Under the pieces are notes generated by a model. The model was not told the DNA's origin. It saw only the letters and a program-made list of their open reading frames with translations, and ran no database searches. From NCBI GenBank assembly GCA_020850755.1, contig JADZEB010000023.1, forward strand, positions 1 through 64,000: 64,000 nucleotides of DNA, in the 5' to 3' direction. Of the stretch, positions 25,161 to 34,202 are shown one piece after another (position 1 is the first letter of the stretch; each line of letters starts with the position of its first letter). The DNA is from Alphaproteobacteria bacterium (GTDB lineage: Bacteria; Pseudomonadota; Alphaproteobacteria; Acetobacterales; Acetobacteraceae). Made by a program: the position numbers and the translations under genes.

Positions 25161-25657
25161 CGCTGTTGCTCGTTCCCGTTGGGCATGCGCAGCCCGATCG
25201 CGTCCGGCATCGGATTGGTGGAGGATGCCGGCAAGTCGCGCGACCGGCGAAGCGCCAATTGCTCGCACTCGCCAGCCACAGGCGTGCGCCGGTTCACCGC
25301 GCGCATCTCGCGCGCGGCGCCGCCCTGGAGGTGGGACACGGCCTCGCGCTCGGTCATGGTGCGCTGGGAGGCGCCCGGCGGCAGGTCGAGATAGTTGTGG
25401 GCGCGGGCGTAGCGTTCGCTGGTCGCGCTGTCCTGCACGCCGAGCCGGTTGAACCACTGCTTGACCGTGTACCAGTACTGGTCCTCGCTCCAGAGCCGGA
25501 GCGCGAGATTGCTCGGGTCGTTGAAACCGCACTCGTCACGCGCGTTCGGATCGCGCAGGAGATCGAGGGACACGTTGACCCACGCCGCCAGCACGCCGAC
25601 CACGGCGATGCCCGCAAGCAGGTTCGTCAGCCTCCGGCGGATGCCGTTGGCGAGCAT
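25157..25657 (-). CDS. Hypothetical membrane-anchored protein coupled to a Bug protein
   Basis: 166 residues; ATG 25657 follows GAGGAAGGG. One N-terminal transmembrane segment (LLAGIAVVGVLAAWVNVSL, about 12-31) is followed by a soluble, probably periplasmic domain with two cysteines (ECGF, GECEQL) that could pair. No family recognised. The 4-bp overlap with the downstream Bug protein gene suggests a shared role, perhaps as a partner replacing the small TctB-like subunit. That is speculation from position. Confidence 0.6.
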   Translation of the reverse strand: MLANGIRRRLTNLLAGIAVVGVLAAWVNVSLDLLRDPNARDECGFNDPSNLALRLWSEDQYWYTVKQWFNRLGVQDSATSERYARAHNYLDLPPGASQRTMTEREAVSHLQGGAAREMRAVNRRTPVAGECEQLALRRSRDLPASSTNPMPDAIGLRMPNGNEQQR

Positions 25658-25848
25658 GGGCCCTTCCTCATTCACGCGCGGGGTCGGAACTCGCGACCCC
25701 GTCGGCGCTAGTCGAAGCACACGCCGTGCCGGTCGGCAGGCATGATCCTGGCGGCGGCGCTGGACCAGGGGCGAGCCGAATCATCGGCCCGAACCGACTC
25801 GATTGCGCCGCAACCTTCCTGCATCAGGCGCATAAGTTCTTCGTAAAA

Positions 25849-26520
25849 TCAAGAATTTGGAATGCGCTGCCTAGGCCGCAGTTGAAGTCGGCCCGTGCCA
25901 CCGCGCCGGTCCGTGCCCCCTCCGGCGGCGCGTGTCGGGGGCGGGCCGGATGTGCATCGGGGGGCCGGCCGGGTGTCGGGGGTCGATGCGTTTTGCGGTT
26001 GGGCCGCTGCCATCAGGCCCACTACGATGCGCTTGCGCTGGGCCCGGGTGAAGGGCGCGATGCCGAGCAGCTCCAGCAGCCAGAGCCCATCGACCGCGAG
26101 CATCACGGCGGCCGACCGCTCGAACGGCACCGTGCTGGCCCCGACCATCCGCCCCACCTCGGCGAAGTGCTCGCGCACCGGGGCCATCAGCCTGGGGTCG
26201 GTGGCCACCGCCGCGAGCAGGGCGGTGCCGACGCGCCCTTCCACCACCTTGGGCATCTCCAGCGAAGCCTGGACATAGGCTGGCAGGAACGGCATTCCGG
26301 CCTTGATCATGCGTTCCAGCCGGGCGTGGAACTGACCCATCCGGTGCTCGACAAGCGCGGCCACCAGCGCGTTCTTGCTGCGGAAATGGTAGAGCAGTCC
26401 GCCCTTGCTCACCCCCGCGCGCGCGGCCACCGCCTCCAGCGTCAGCGCGCCGATGCCATCGGCCGCGATCACATCGGCGGCGGCATCGAGCATGCGGGAA
26501 CGCTGGCTGGGGCGCGGCAT
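25849..26520 (-). CDS. TetR family transcriptional regulator
   Basis: 223 residues. The TetR helix-turn-helix is clear (TLEAVAARAGVSKGGLLYHF, about 27-46). The ligand-binding part extends to about 180, followed by a low-complexity tail (RPAPRCTSGPPPTRAAGGG) that may be non-conserved. It starts 21 bp after the stop of the FAD-dependent dehydrogenase gene on the same strand, so it probably regulates that operon in response to its substrate. Confidence 0.85.
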   Translation of the reverse strand: MPRPSQRSRMLDAAADVIAADGIGALTLEAVAARAGVSKGGLLYHFRSKNALVAALVEHRMGQFHARLERMIKAGMPFLPAYVQASLEMPKVVEGRVGTALLAAVATDPRLMAPVREHFAEVGRMVGASTVPFERSAAVMLAVDGLWLLELLGIAPFTRAQRKRIVVGLMAAAQPQNASTPDTRPAPRCTSGPPPTRAAGGGTDRRGGTGRLQLRPRQRIPNS

Positions 26521-26541
26521 GGGGCGGGTGCGGGCCTTTCC

Positions 26542-27924
26542 TCAGTTCATGAAGATCTTGCCGGGGTTGAGTATGCCGCGCGGATCGAACACCGCCTTGA
26601 CCGCGCGCATGGCCTCGACCGCGTCCGCTCCCGCCTCGCGCAGCAGGAATTCGCGCTTGCCGAGCCCCACCCCATGCTCGCCGGTGCAGGTGCCGCCCAT
26701 CGCCAGCGCGCGCGCGACGATGCGGCGGTCGAGCTCGAAGCCGCGGGCGATCTCGGCCGGGTCGTTCGGATCGACCAGGATCATGGTGTGGAAGTTGCCG
26801 TCCCCGGCATGGCCGACGATCGGCGCGGTGAAGCCCGAGGCGGCGATGTCCTTCTTGGCGCCGAGCATGCACTCGGCCAGGCGCGAGATCGGCACGCAGA
26901 CATCGGTGGTGATCGACTTGCAGCCGGGACGCAGCGCCACGCCCGCATAGTAGGCGGCATGGCGCGCCTTCCACAGCCGGGCGCGCTCCTCCTCGCTCGT
27001 GGCCCAGGCGAAGGCGCTGCCGCCGAAGCTGCCGGCGATCTCCTCCACCGCCTGCGCCTGCTCGGCCACGCCCGCCTTCGAGCCGTGGAACTCGAAGAAC
27101 AGGGTCGGCCTCTCGGCATAGCCGTCGAGCTTCGAGTAGCGGATGCAGGCGCGCATCTGCACCTCGTCCAGGAGCTCGATGCGCGCGACCGGGATGTTCG
27201 ACTGCATGACCGCGATCACCGTCTCGACCGCGCCGGCAAGGTCGGGGAACTGACACACCGCCGCCGAAATCGCTTCGGGGATGCCGTAGAGGCGCAGCCG
27301 CGCGGCGGTGATGATGCCGAGCGTGCCCTCGGAGCCCACGAACAGGCGGGTGAGGTCGTAGCCGGCGGCCGACTTGCGCGCGCGCGTGCCGGTTTCGAGC
27401 ACGCGCCCGTCGGCCAGCACCACCGTCAGGCCCAGCACGTTCTCGCGGATGGTGCCGTAGCGCACGGCATTGGTGCCGCTCGCGCGCGTGGCGCACATGC
27501 CGCCGATGGTGGCTTCCGCGCCGGGATCGACCGGGAAGAACAGGCCGCGATCGCGCAGATGCTGGTTCAGCGCCTGGCGCGTCACGCCCGCCTCGACGCG
27601 GGCGTCGAGGTCGGCCTCGTTCACCTCAAGGATCGCCGTCATGCGCGAGAGGTCGAGCGAGATGCCGCCCCGCACGGCCGTGACATGGCCCTCGAGCGAG
27701 GTGCCGGCGCCGAACGGCACCACCGGCACGGCGTGGCGATGGCAGAGCGCGAGGATCGCGCTCACCTCCGCGGTGGTTTGGGCGAAGCAGACCGCGTCGG
27801 GGCGGGCAGGGGTCTGCCAGTCCTCGCCATGCGCGTGCTGGTCGCGGATCGAGGCGTTGGTGCTGCAACGCTCGCCGATCAGCGCGCGGCAGCCTTCCAG
27901 CACGGCATCGAGCGGGCGGGACAT
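26542..27924 (-). CDS. FAD-linked D-2-hydroxyacid dehydrogenase (glycolate/D-lactate dehydrogenase, GlcD-like)
   Basis: 460 residues from ATG 27924, where homology-like sequence begins (MSRPLDAVLEG). The VAO-type FAD domain has PFGAGTSLEGH and GGMCATRASGTNAVRYGT. The C-terminal metal-binding half has the HAGDGNFH and CTGEHGVG motifs. It oxidises a 2-hydroxy acid (glycolate, D-lactate or D-2-hydroxyglutarate) to the 2-oxo acid. No GlcE/GlcF partners are adjacent, which favours a single-subunit D-lactate-dehydrogenase-like enzyme. It is followed by the TetR regulator and diverges from the aminotransferase at 28074. Confidence 0.85.
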   Translation of the reverse strand: MSRPLDAVLEGCRALIGERCSTNASIRDQHAHGEDWQTPARPDAVCFAQTTAEVSAILALCHRHAVPVVPFGAGTSLEGHVTAVRGGISLDLSRMTAILEVNEADLDARVEAGVTRQALNQHLRDRGLFFPVDPGAEATIGGMCATRASGTNAVRYGTIRENVLGLTVVLADGRVLETGTRARKSAAGYDLTRLFVGSEGTLGIITAARLRLYGIPEAISAAVCQFPDLAGAVETVIAVMQSNIPVARIELLDEVQMRACIRYSKLDGYAERPTLFFEFHGSKAGVAEQAQAVEEIAGSFGGSAFAWATSEEERARLWKARHAAYYAGVALRPGCKSITTDVCVPISRLAECMLGAKKDIAASGFTAPIVGHAGDGNFHTMILVDPNDPAEIARGFELDRRIVARALAMGGTCTGEHGVGLGKREFLLREAGADAVEAMRAVKAVFDPRGILNPGKIFMN

Positions 27925-28073
27925 GGTTCGCGGGCACCCCTTTCCCGCATCGGTTAGCACGCGCCCGGGGCCACCGGAAGCCGCCCTGCCGCGCTTGCCG
28001 CGCGGGGCCGTTTGCGGGATGGTTGCGCGGCCAGCCGCGCCGGCGGCGGCGCCCAGCAGCGGAGATGCCAGCC

Positions 28074-29417
28074 ATGCCCTCGCACGTCTTTCCCCGCAGC
28101 GTCAGTGCCCCGCCCCGCGTGGCGGTGTCCGGGCGCGGCCTGATGATCCGCGACAGCGAGGGGCGCGAGTATATCGACGCCTGCGGCGGGGCTGCCGTGT
28201 CCTGCCTCGGCCACGCCCATCCGGCGGTGATCGAGGCGGTGCGCCGCCAGTTGGAGACGCTGGAATACGCCCATACCGGCTTCTTCTCGACGCCCGTGGC
28301 CGAGGAGCTGGCCGACATGCTGATGCAGGAGGCGCCCCCCGGCATCGCCTATGCCTATTTCGTCTCGGGCGGGTCGGAGGCGATCGAGGCGGCGCTGAAG
28401 ATGGCGCGGCAGTATTTCCTGGAGATCGGCCAGCCGAAGCGTTCGCGCTTCATCGCGCGGCGGCAGAGCTATCACGGCAACACGCTCGGCGCGCTCGCGG
28501 TGGGCGGCAACATGTGGCGGCGCGAGCCCTATGCGCCGCTGCTGATGGAAACCAGCCATGTCAGCCCCTGCTTCGCCTATCGCTTCCGCCGCGACGACGA
28601 GAGCGAGGATGAGTATGGCCGGCGCGTCGCCGACGAGCTGGAGGCCGAGATCCTGCGCCTCGGCCCCGACACGGTCGCGGGCTTCCTGGCCGAGACGGTC
28701 GTCGGTGCCACCTCGGGCAGCGTGCCGCCGGTCGCCGGCTACTTCCGCCGCATCCGCGAGATCTGCGACCGCTACGGCGTGCTCCTGATCCTCGACGAGG
28801 TGATGAGCGGCATGGGCCGCTGCGGCACACTGCATGCCTGCACCGCCGAGGGCATAGCGCCGGACCTGATGGTGGTGGCGAAGGGCCTCGGCGCTGGCTA
28901 CCAGCCGATCGGCGCGCTGCTCTGCTCCGAGGGGGTGTTCCAGGCCTTCGCGCAAGGCTCGGGGGCGTTCCAGCACGGCCACACCTATCTTGCCCATCCG
29001 GTGGCCTGCGCCGCAGCGCTTGCCGTGCAGAAGGTGATGCGCGAGGAGAAGCTCGTGGCGCGCGTCGCCGTGCAGGGCGAGAAGCTGCGCGACATGCTCC
29101 AGGAGCGGTTCGGCAATCACGCCCATGTCGGCGACATCCGCGGCCGCGGCCTGTTCTGGTCGCTGGAATTCGTGCGGGACCGCGCCAGCAAGGCGGTGTT
29201 CGATCCCAAGCTGAAGCTCAATGCGCGGGTCAAGGCGGCCGCGCTCGATCGCGGGCTGATGGTCTATCCGATGGGCGGCACGATCGACGGCAAGCAGGGC
29301 GACCATGTCACGCTCGCCCCGCCCTTCGTCGTCACCGATGCGGAGCTGGCCGAGATCGTGGCGCGGCTCGGTGACTCGGTCGATGCCGCGCTGGCCGGCG
29401 CCAAGGCCGCGCGCTAG
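28074..29417 (+). CDS. Class III aminotransferase (omega-aminotransferase type)
   Basis: 447 residues; ATG 28074 follows GGAG at eight bases. PLP residues are Asp241 (LILDEV) and Lys270 (VVAKGLGAG); SGGSEAIEAALK (98-109) binds the phosphate. Class III enzymes transfer amino groups from omega- or beta-amino acids or amines to pyruvate or 2-oxoglutarate. The specific substrate cannot be read from sequence. The TAG stop is part of the terminal CTAG of the 130-bp repeat element that follows. It diverges from the 2-hydroxyacid dehydrogenase. Confidence 0.85.
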   Translation: MPSHVFPRSVSAPPRVAVSGRGLMIRDSEGREYIDACGGAAVSCLGHAHPAVIEAVRRQLETLEYAHTGFFSTPVAEELADMLMQEAPPGIAYAYFVSGGSEAIEAALKMARQYFLEIGQPKRSRFIARRQSYHGNTLGALAVGGNMWRREPYAPLLMETSHVSPCFAYRFRRDDESEDEYGRRVADELEAEILRLGPDTVAGFLAETVVGATSGSVPPVAGYFRRIREICDRYGVLLILDEVMSGMGRCGTLHACTAEGIAPDLMVVAKGLGAGYQPIGALLCSEGVFQAFAQGSGAFQHGHTYLAHPVACAAALAVQKVMREEKLVARVAVQGEKLRDMLQERFGNHAHVGDIRGRGLFWSLEFVRDRASKAVFDPKLKLNARVKAAALDRGLMVYPMGGTIDGKQGDHVTLAPPFVVTDAELAEIVARLGDSVDAALAGAKAAR

Positions 29418-29544
29418 GGCAGCGTCCGAAGCTGGCGGAACCCCGCTGCGGTTCCACCAGATCGGACCAAGCTGCTCGCGAAGCTTGAGTTTCCCGGGCA
29501 CGATTTCCGTCCGGCTGACTAAAGCCGAACGGAACGTGCCCTAG
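29414..29544. repeat. Dispersed intergenic element, copy 1 (131 bp, CTAG termini, two hairpins)
   Basis: It runs from CTAGGGCAGCGTCCG to CGGAACGTGCCCTAG. Two hairpins are visible: GTCCG...CGGAC enclosing GGCGGAACC/GGTTCCACC, and GGGCACG...CGTGCCC enclosing TTCCGTCCGGC/GCCGAACGGAA. The left CTAG contains the stop of the aminotransferase and the right CTAG contains the stop of hyuB on the other strand. It closely resembles the elements at 42011 and 46329. Confidence 0.8.
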
Positions 29545-31292
29545 CCGCGCTTCGCCGCCGCGCGCAGGGCTTCGGTTGCCGCAATATCGACCTCACGCCC
29601 GTCCGGGGTGAGGGCAACGCCATAGGTTGCGCGCGCGGCCGCGGCGCTCACCAGGTCGTCGCGCACGTCGCGCAGCACCGCCTCGGGCGCGCGGGCGAGG
29701 GGATCGCCGAAGCCCCCGCCACCGGGCGAGACCGCGCGCAAAGTGGCCGGGCCGAGGCGGCGCAGCCCGAATTTCGGCGCGGGCGAGGGGGCGCCGCCTG
29801 CCGGCACGATCTCCATCTCGCCTGCCGCGCCGCCCTCGCCGCCGGCAACGCCATATGAGGAGATATAGCGCAGCCCCTCGCCCCGGAAGGAATAGAGGGC
29901 GGGCGCACGCACCTCGGCTTCGTAATGGACGCCGCTGCCGCCGCGCCACTGCCCCGGCCCGGCGGAATCGCAGCGGAACTCCTGGCGGTGGAAGCGCACC
30001 GGGAAAAGCTGCTCGTAGATCTCCACCTCGGGGATCACCAGCCCGCCCAGCGTGCAGAGATGGCCGATCGAGTTGAAGCCGTCGCGTCCGGCCACCGCAC
30101 CCGCCCCGGCCGAGGCGATCGAGTGGTAGAAGACGAAGGTCGATCCGTCCGGGCGCTGGCCGGCGGTGACGCCGAAAATGTTCTTGGCCCAGCCGGCGCA
30201 GGCGCGCGCGGGATCGGCCTGGGCCAGCGCCTTCCACAGCGCATGCACGATCTCGTGCGCGACGAAAACGGTGCACATCGTCACCGGCGCGGGCGGGCGC
30301 GGGTTGACGATGCTGCCCTCCGGCGCGCGGATGGTCAGGCCGCGGAAGCGCCCCTCGTTGCGCGGGATGGCCGGATCGAAGAAGGCGGTCAGCGCCAGAT
30401 AGACCGCCGAGACGGTGTTGGCGTAGGAGGAGTTCTTGAAGCCGCGCATCTCGGGGTCGGTGCCGGCGAAATCGACCTCGGCGGTGCCGTCGGTGTGCAC
30501 GGTCAGCGCCACGCGCACCCACACGTCGCGCTGCTCGAAGCAGTCATTGTCGGTGCGTTCCTCGCCGCGATAGGTGCCGGGCGGCAGGGCGGCGAAGGCG
30601 GCGCGCTGGCGCTTGTCGGCATGATCGAGGATGCCGGCGAAGGCCGCCTCGGCCTGCGCCTCGCCGAGTTCGCGCGCCAGTGCCTCGATCCCCTCCACGC
30701 CGATGCGCGTCGAGCCGATCATCGCGCGCAGATCGCCATCCTGCAGGTCGGGCGTGCGCGTGTTGGCCATGAGCAGCGCCCAGAGATCGCGGCGCAGCCT
30801 GCCCGCCTCGATCAGCTTGAGCACGGGCAGCCGCACGCCCTCGTGGAACAGCTCGGTCGCTTCCGGGTTGTAGGTGCCGGCGGCGCCGCCGCCGATGTCG
30901 GACTGATGCGCGCGGTTGCAGGCGAAGCCGATCAGCCTGCCGTTCAGGAATGCCGGCCGCGCCGCCACCCAGTCGGGCAGGTGGTTGCCGCCGGCGAGAT
31001 AGGGGTCGTTGAGCAGGAACACGTCGCCCGGGCCGATCTCGCCCGCGAAGTCGCGCAGGATCGCGCGCACGGCGAAGCCGCCAGAGCCGGTGTGGATCGG
31101 GATGCCGTCGGCCTGCGCCACCACCTGCCCGTCGGCGCCGGCAAGGAAGCAGGAGAAGTCATGCGCCTGGCTGAAGATCGGGCTGCGCGCGGTGCGCACC
31201 ATCACATGGCCCATCTGCTGGCTGACATGGTCGAGCCGGTTCTGCGCCAGCGCCAGCACCACCGGATCGAGGCTTGCCGCGCCGCCGCTCAT
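29541..31292 (-). CDS. Hydantoinase B / 5-oxoprolinase family protein (HyuB-like)
   Basis: 583 residues, normal for the B subunit (about 550-600). Typical stretches include LNDPYLAGGNHLPD, ACNRAHQSDIGGG and the C-terminal GGGGFGDP. With HyuA it forms an ATP-dependent amidohydrolase opening cyclic amides such as hydantoins or N-methylhydantoin; acetone carboxylases are related. Its ATG overlaps the hyuA stop by four bases. The stop codon lies in the terminal CTAG of repeat element copy 1. Confidence 0.87.
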   Translation of the reverse strand: MSGGAASLDPVVLALAQNRLDHVSQQMGHVMVRTARSPIFSQAHDFSCFLAGADGQVVAQADGIPIHTGSGGFAVRAILRDFAGEIGPGDVFLLNDPYLAGGNHLPDWVAARPAFLNGRLIGFACNRAHQSDIGGGAAGTYNPEATELFHEGVRLPVLKLIEAGRLRRDLWALLMANTRTPDLQDGDLRAMIGSTRIGVEGIEALARELGEAQAEAAFAGILDHADKRQRAAFAALPPGTYRGEERTDNDCFEQRDVWVRVALTVHTDGTAEVDFAGTDPEMRGFKNSSYANTVSAVYLALTAFFDPAIPRNEGRFRGLTIRAPEGSIVNPRPPAPVTMCTVFVAHEIVHALWKALAQADPARACAGWAKNIFGVTAGQRPDGSTFVFYHSIASAGAGAVAGRDGFNSIGHLCTLGGLVIPEVEIYEQLFPVRFHRQEFRCDSAGPGQWRGGSGVHYEAEVRAPALYSFRGEGLRYISSYGVAGGEGGAAGEMEIVPAGGAPSPAPKFGLRRLGPATLRAVSPGGGGFGDPLARAPEAVLRDVRDDLVSAAAARATYGVALTPDGREVDIAATEALRAAAKRG

Positions 31293-33367
31293 GGGGCACC
31301 GCCGACATGGATGAGATAGTCGCCTGCGGCGTCCACCTCGGCGCGGTCCTCGGCGCCGATGACGATGGTGGTGGTGGCTTCCGCGATCAGTGCCGGGCCG
31401 GCGATGGCGTGGCCGGGGCGCAGGCCGGCACCGACATAGACGGGCGTGGGCACGAAGCCGCGCGCATCATCGGCATAGACCGGGCGCGTCTCGGCGGGCA
31501 GGGCTGGCGCGGCTGCAGGATCGGGGCGGGCGGGGCACAGCGGCGGCAGGATGCCGCGCGCGACGATGCGCGCGGCGGTGACCTCAATCAGCCCGCCCGG
31601 CTGGATGTGGCCATAGAGGCGGTCATAGGCGGCCTCGAACGCGGCGCGGATCGCGGCGGCATCGGCCCCGTGCGGCACCGGCACGCGCACATCCCATTGC
31701 TGCGCGCGGTAGCGCAGGTCCAGCTCGCGCCCGAGCGCGCGATCGCCGGGCGCGAAACCTTCGGCGCCGAGCAGCGCGTCGGCCTCGGCCTCCAGCGCGC
31801 GGAAGCTCTCCTCCAGCGCCGGCAGGGCATCATCGGCAAGCTGCGCGAAATGCACGCGCGCGAAATCCTGGCGCATGTCGGCGTTGAGCATGCCGAAGGC
31901 GCAGAACGCGCCGGAATGGCGCGGCACATGCACGCGCGCGATGCCGAGCTTGCGTGCCACCGCCGCGCCGTGCATCGGTCCGGCTCCGCCGCACGCCACC
32001 AGCACATAGCGGCGCGGATCATGGCCGCGCTGGATGCTGATCTTCTCGACCGCGTGCAGCAGATGCTGTTCGAGCAGGCGGATCATGCCGGCTGCGGCCT
32101 CGGTCACCGAGAGGCCGAGCGGACGTGCCACCTTGGCCGCGATCGCGGCCTCGGCCCTCGCGCCGTCTAGCGTCACCGAGCCGCCGGCATAGGGGCCGGG
32201 CTTGAGCCGCCCGAGCACAAGATGCGCATCGGTGATGGTGGGCTCGCTGCCGCCCTGCCCGTAGGCGGCCGGCCCCGGTCGCGCGCCGGCCCCGCGCGGA
32301 CCGACGAACAGCAGCCCCGCGGCATCGACGCCGGCGATGGTGCCGCCGCCCGCGCCCACGGTGTGGATGTCCACCGCCGGGATCGCCACCGGATAGCCGG
32401 CGATATCCAGTTCCTCGGTCACCGGCACGCGCGCATCCGTCATCACCGTGACGTCGCAGGAGGTGCCGCCGATCTCCATCGCGATCAACCGGTCCGAACC
32501 GATGGTGCGGCGGAAATAGTCGAGCGCGCCCACCCCCGCCGCAGGCCCCGACAGCACCAGCGCCGCCGGTCGCGGGGCAAGCTGGTCGATCGAGGCGGCC
32601 CCGCCATTCGACTGCAGGAGGAAGATCGCGCGCGGCAGGCCGAGCGCGCGCAGCCGCGCATCGAGCGCGCGCAGGTAGCGGCCGACGCGCGGGGCGAGGT
32701 AGGCGTTCATCACCGTGGTGGCGCTGCGCGCATACTCGCCGATCACCGGCGCGACCTCGGAGGAAAGGCTGATCGGCACATCGCCCAGCCGTTCGGCGAG
32801 CACCGCGCACACGCGCCGCTCATGCGTCGGGTTGGCGTAGGCGTGCAGCAGGCAGACCGCCACCGCCTGCACGCCCTCGGCGCGGAAGGTCGCGCCCGCC
32901 GCCTCGATGTCGGTATCGGAGAGCGGCGCGATCTCGGTGCCCGTGGCGTCCATCCGCCCGCGCACCGGCAGGCGGAGATAGCGCGGCACCAGCACCGGCG
33001 GATAGGGCGTGCGATGGTCCCACACATCGGCGCGCAGGCCGCGGCGGATTTCCAGCGTGTCGCGAAAGCCGGCGGTGGTGACCAGCCCCACCCGCGCGCC
33101 CTTGGCCTCCAGCACGGTATTGGTGGCCACCGTCGAGCCGTGGATGAAGAAGCCGCACGCGGCCAGCACGCCGCCGACATCGCGCCCGAGTGCCTGCGCC
33201 GCGAGGTCGAGCGCCGCCAGCACGCCCTGGCCGGGGTCCTCGGGCACCGAGGGCGCCTTGAACACGCGCATGGCGCCGGCATCGTCCACCATCACCAGAT
33301 CGGTGAAGGTGCCGCCGACATCGACGCCGATGCGCCAGGGCGCAGCCGCTTGCCAGGGGGCCGACAT
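31289..33367 (-). CDS. Hydantoinase A / 5-oxoprolinase family protein (HyuA-like)
   Basis: 692 residues, standard length. The N-terminal actin-like ATPase phosphate loop GVDVGGTFTDLVMVD (14-28) and the second ATPase motif (MEIGGTSCDVTVM) are intact. It supplies the ATP-dependent half of the hydantoinase/oxoprolinase and is coupled to HyuB by a 4-bp overlap. It follows the small barrel-protein gene by 34 bp in a run that includes a ThDP enzyme and a Bug protein, suggesting import and breakdown of one cyclic or amide-containing acid. Confidence 0.88.
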   Translation of the reverse strand: MSAPWQAAAPWRIGVDVGGTFTDLVMVDDAGAMRVFKAPSVPEDPGQGVLAALDLAAQALGRDVGGVLAACGFFIHGSTVATNTVLEAKGARVGLVTTAGFRDTLEIRRGLRADVWDHRTPYPPVLVPRYLRLPVRGRMDATGTEIAPLSDTDIEAAGATFRAEGVQAVAVCLLHAYANPTHERRVCAVLAERLGDVPISLSSEVAPVIGEYARSATTVMNAYLAPRVGRYLRALDARLRALGLPRAIFLLQSNGGAASIDQLAPRPAALVLSGPAAGVGALDYFRRTIGSDRLIAMEIGGTSCDVTVMTDARVPVTEELDIAGYPVAIPAVDIHTVGAGGGTIAGVDAAGLLFVGPRGAGARPGPAAYGQGGSEPTITDAHLVLGRLKPGPYAGGSVTLDGARAEAAIAAKVARPLGLSVTEAAAGMIRLLEQHLLHAVEKISIQRGHDPRRYVLVACGGAGPMHGAAVARKLGIARVHVPRHSGAFCAFGMLNADMRQDFARVHFAQLADDALPALEESFRALEAEADALLGAEGFAPGDRALGRELDLRYRAQQWDVRVPVPHGADAAAIRAAFEAAYDRLYGHIQPGGLIEVTAARIVARGILPPLCPARPDPAAAPALPAETRPVYADDARGFVPTPVYVGAGLRPGHAIAGPALIAEATTTIVIGAEDRAEVDAAGDYLIHVGGAP

Positions 33368-33401
33368 GTCCGAGGCTGAGCGCGCCAGCTGCCCCTGCGC
33401 C

Positions 33402-34106
33402 TCAGCCCTGGGCGGTGCTGCGGTCCAGTTCCGCGCGCGGCAGGTCCCACATCAGCGTGTAGGTGCCGATCTCGTAGCCGTCGGTCGGCAGCCCGTTCTT
33501 GCCGAGCGCCTCCTCGATGCTGGGGCCGACCTCGGCCAGCGGGCCAAGGCTGGTCGCCTCGGCCAGGAACAGCCACTCGCCCGAGCCGGCGGGGGCGGGC
33601 GGGCGGCCGGCGGCCGGCACGGCGGGACCCGAAAGGTTGGGGTCGGCCTCGACCAGATGGGCGGCGAGCAGGCCGTCGCGCGCGACCAGCCCCGGCAGCG
33701 TCTCGGCCTTCAGCGTCTCGCGCAGCCTGGCGCGCTTGGCGCCGGGCGGCTTCATCAGCACCGCCGCGACCGCGCCGCAGCGGCCAATCCCGTCGGACAG
33801 CGTGACGGCACCGACCAGGCGGTGAAAATTCTGCATCCGCCCCATCACGTCGCGGCTCCAGGCGGTCTGGTTGGCCAGCGCCTTCTGGTAGTTGGGGCTG
33901 CCGAAGACGCCCAGTCCCTCGGTCTCGTAGAGGGCGAGGTACTTCCGTCTTGCCTGGGCAGCGGCGAAACGGCGCGCGCTGTGGAAGCCGTCGAGCCCGA
34001 CACGCTCGGCCACGTGCTCGCGGTCATACCAGCGGTTGAACTCGGACTCGTCCGCCGCGGCGATGTCCGTGAACACCACCAGCATGCCGCAGCCTGTCAG
34101 CGCCAT
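33402..34106 (-). CDS. Ferredoxin-like (dimeric alpha/beta barrel) protein, DUF4286/EthD-like
   Basis: 234 residues formed of two similar halves. The first has the FNRWYDREHVAER...GFHSARRF pattern typical of DUF4286/EthD-type alpha/beta-barrel proteins; the second ends GYEIGTYTLMWDLPR. Such proteins accompany many aromatic or hydroxy-acid catabolic operons as small isomerases, hydratases or unknown helpers. Its position between the ThDP enzyme and hyuA suggests a step in the same pathway. The family assignment is from pattern only. Confidence 0.65.
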   Translation of the reverse strand: MALTGCGMLVVFTDIAAADESEFNRWYDREHVAERVGLDGFHSARRFAAAQARRKYLALYETEGLGVFGSPNYQKALANQTAWSRDVMGRMQNFHRLVGAVTLSDGIGRCGAVAAVLMKPPGAKRARLRETLKAETLPGLVARDGLLAAHLVEADPNLSGPAVPAAGRPPAPAGSGEWLFLAEATSLGPLAEVGPSIEEALGKNGLPTDGYEIGTYTLMWDLPRAELDRSTAQG

Positions 34107-34202
34107 CGTTCCGTCCCCCAGTTATCGTTTGTGCAGTCCGTAGGCTCGCGCCAAGGGCGGGGGGCTGTCAACGCCCAGCCGCCCTGTGGCCCGTCCGCCG
34201 GC

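Noticed and set aside
28074..29417. Aminotransferase as the GnnB partner for lipid A diamino-sugar synthesis
   Set aside because: GnnB belongs to the DegT/DnrJ aminotransferase family; this protein has class III motifs and lies 13 kb away.
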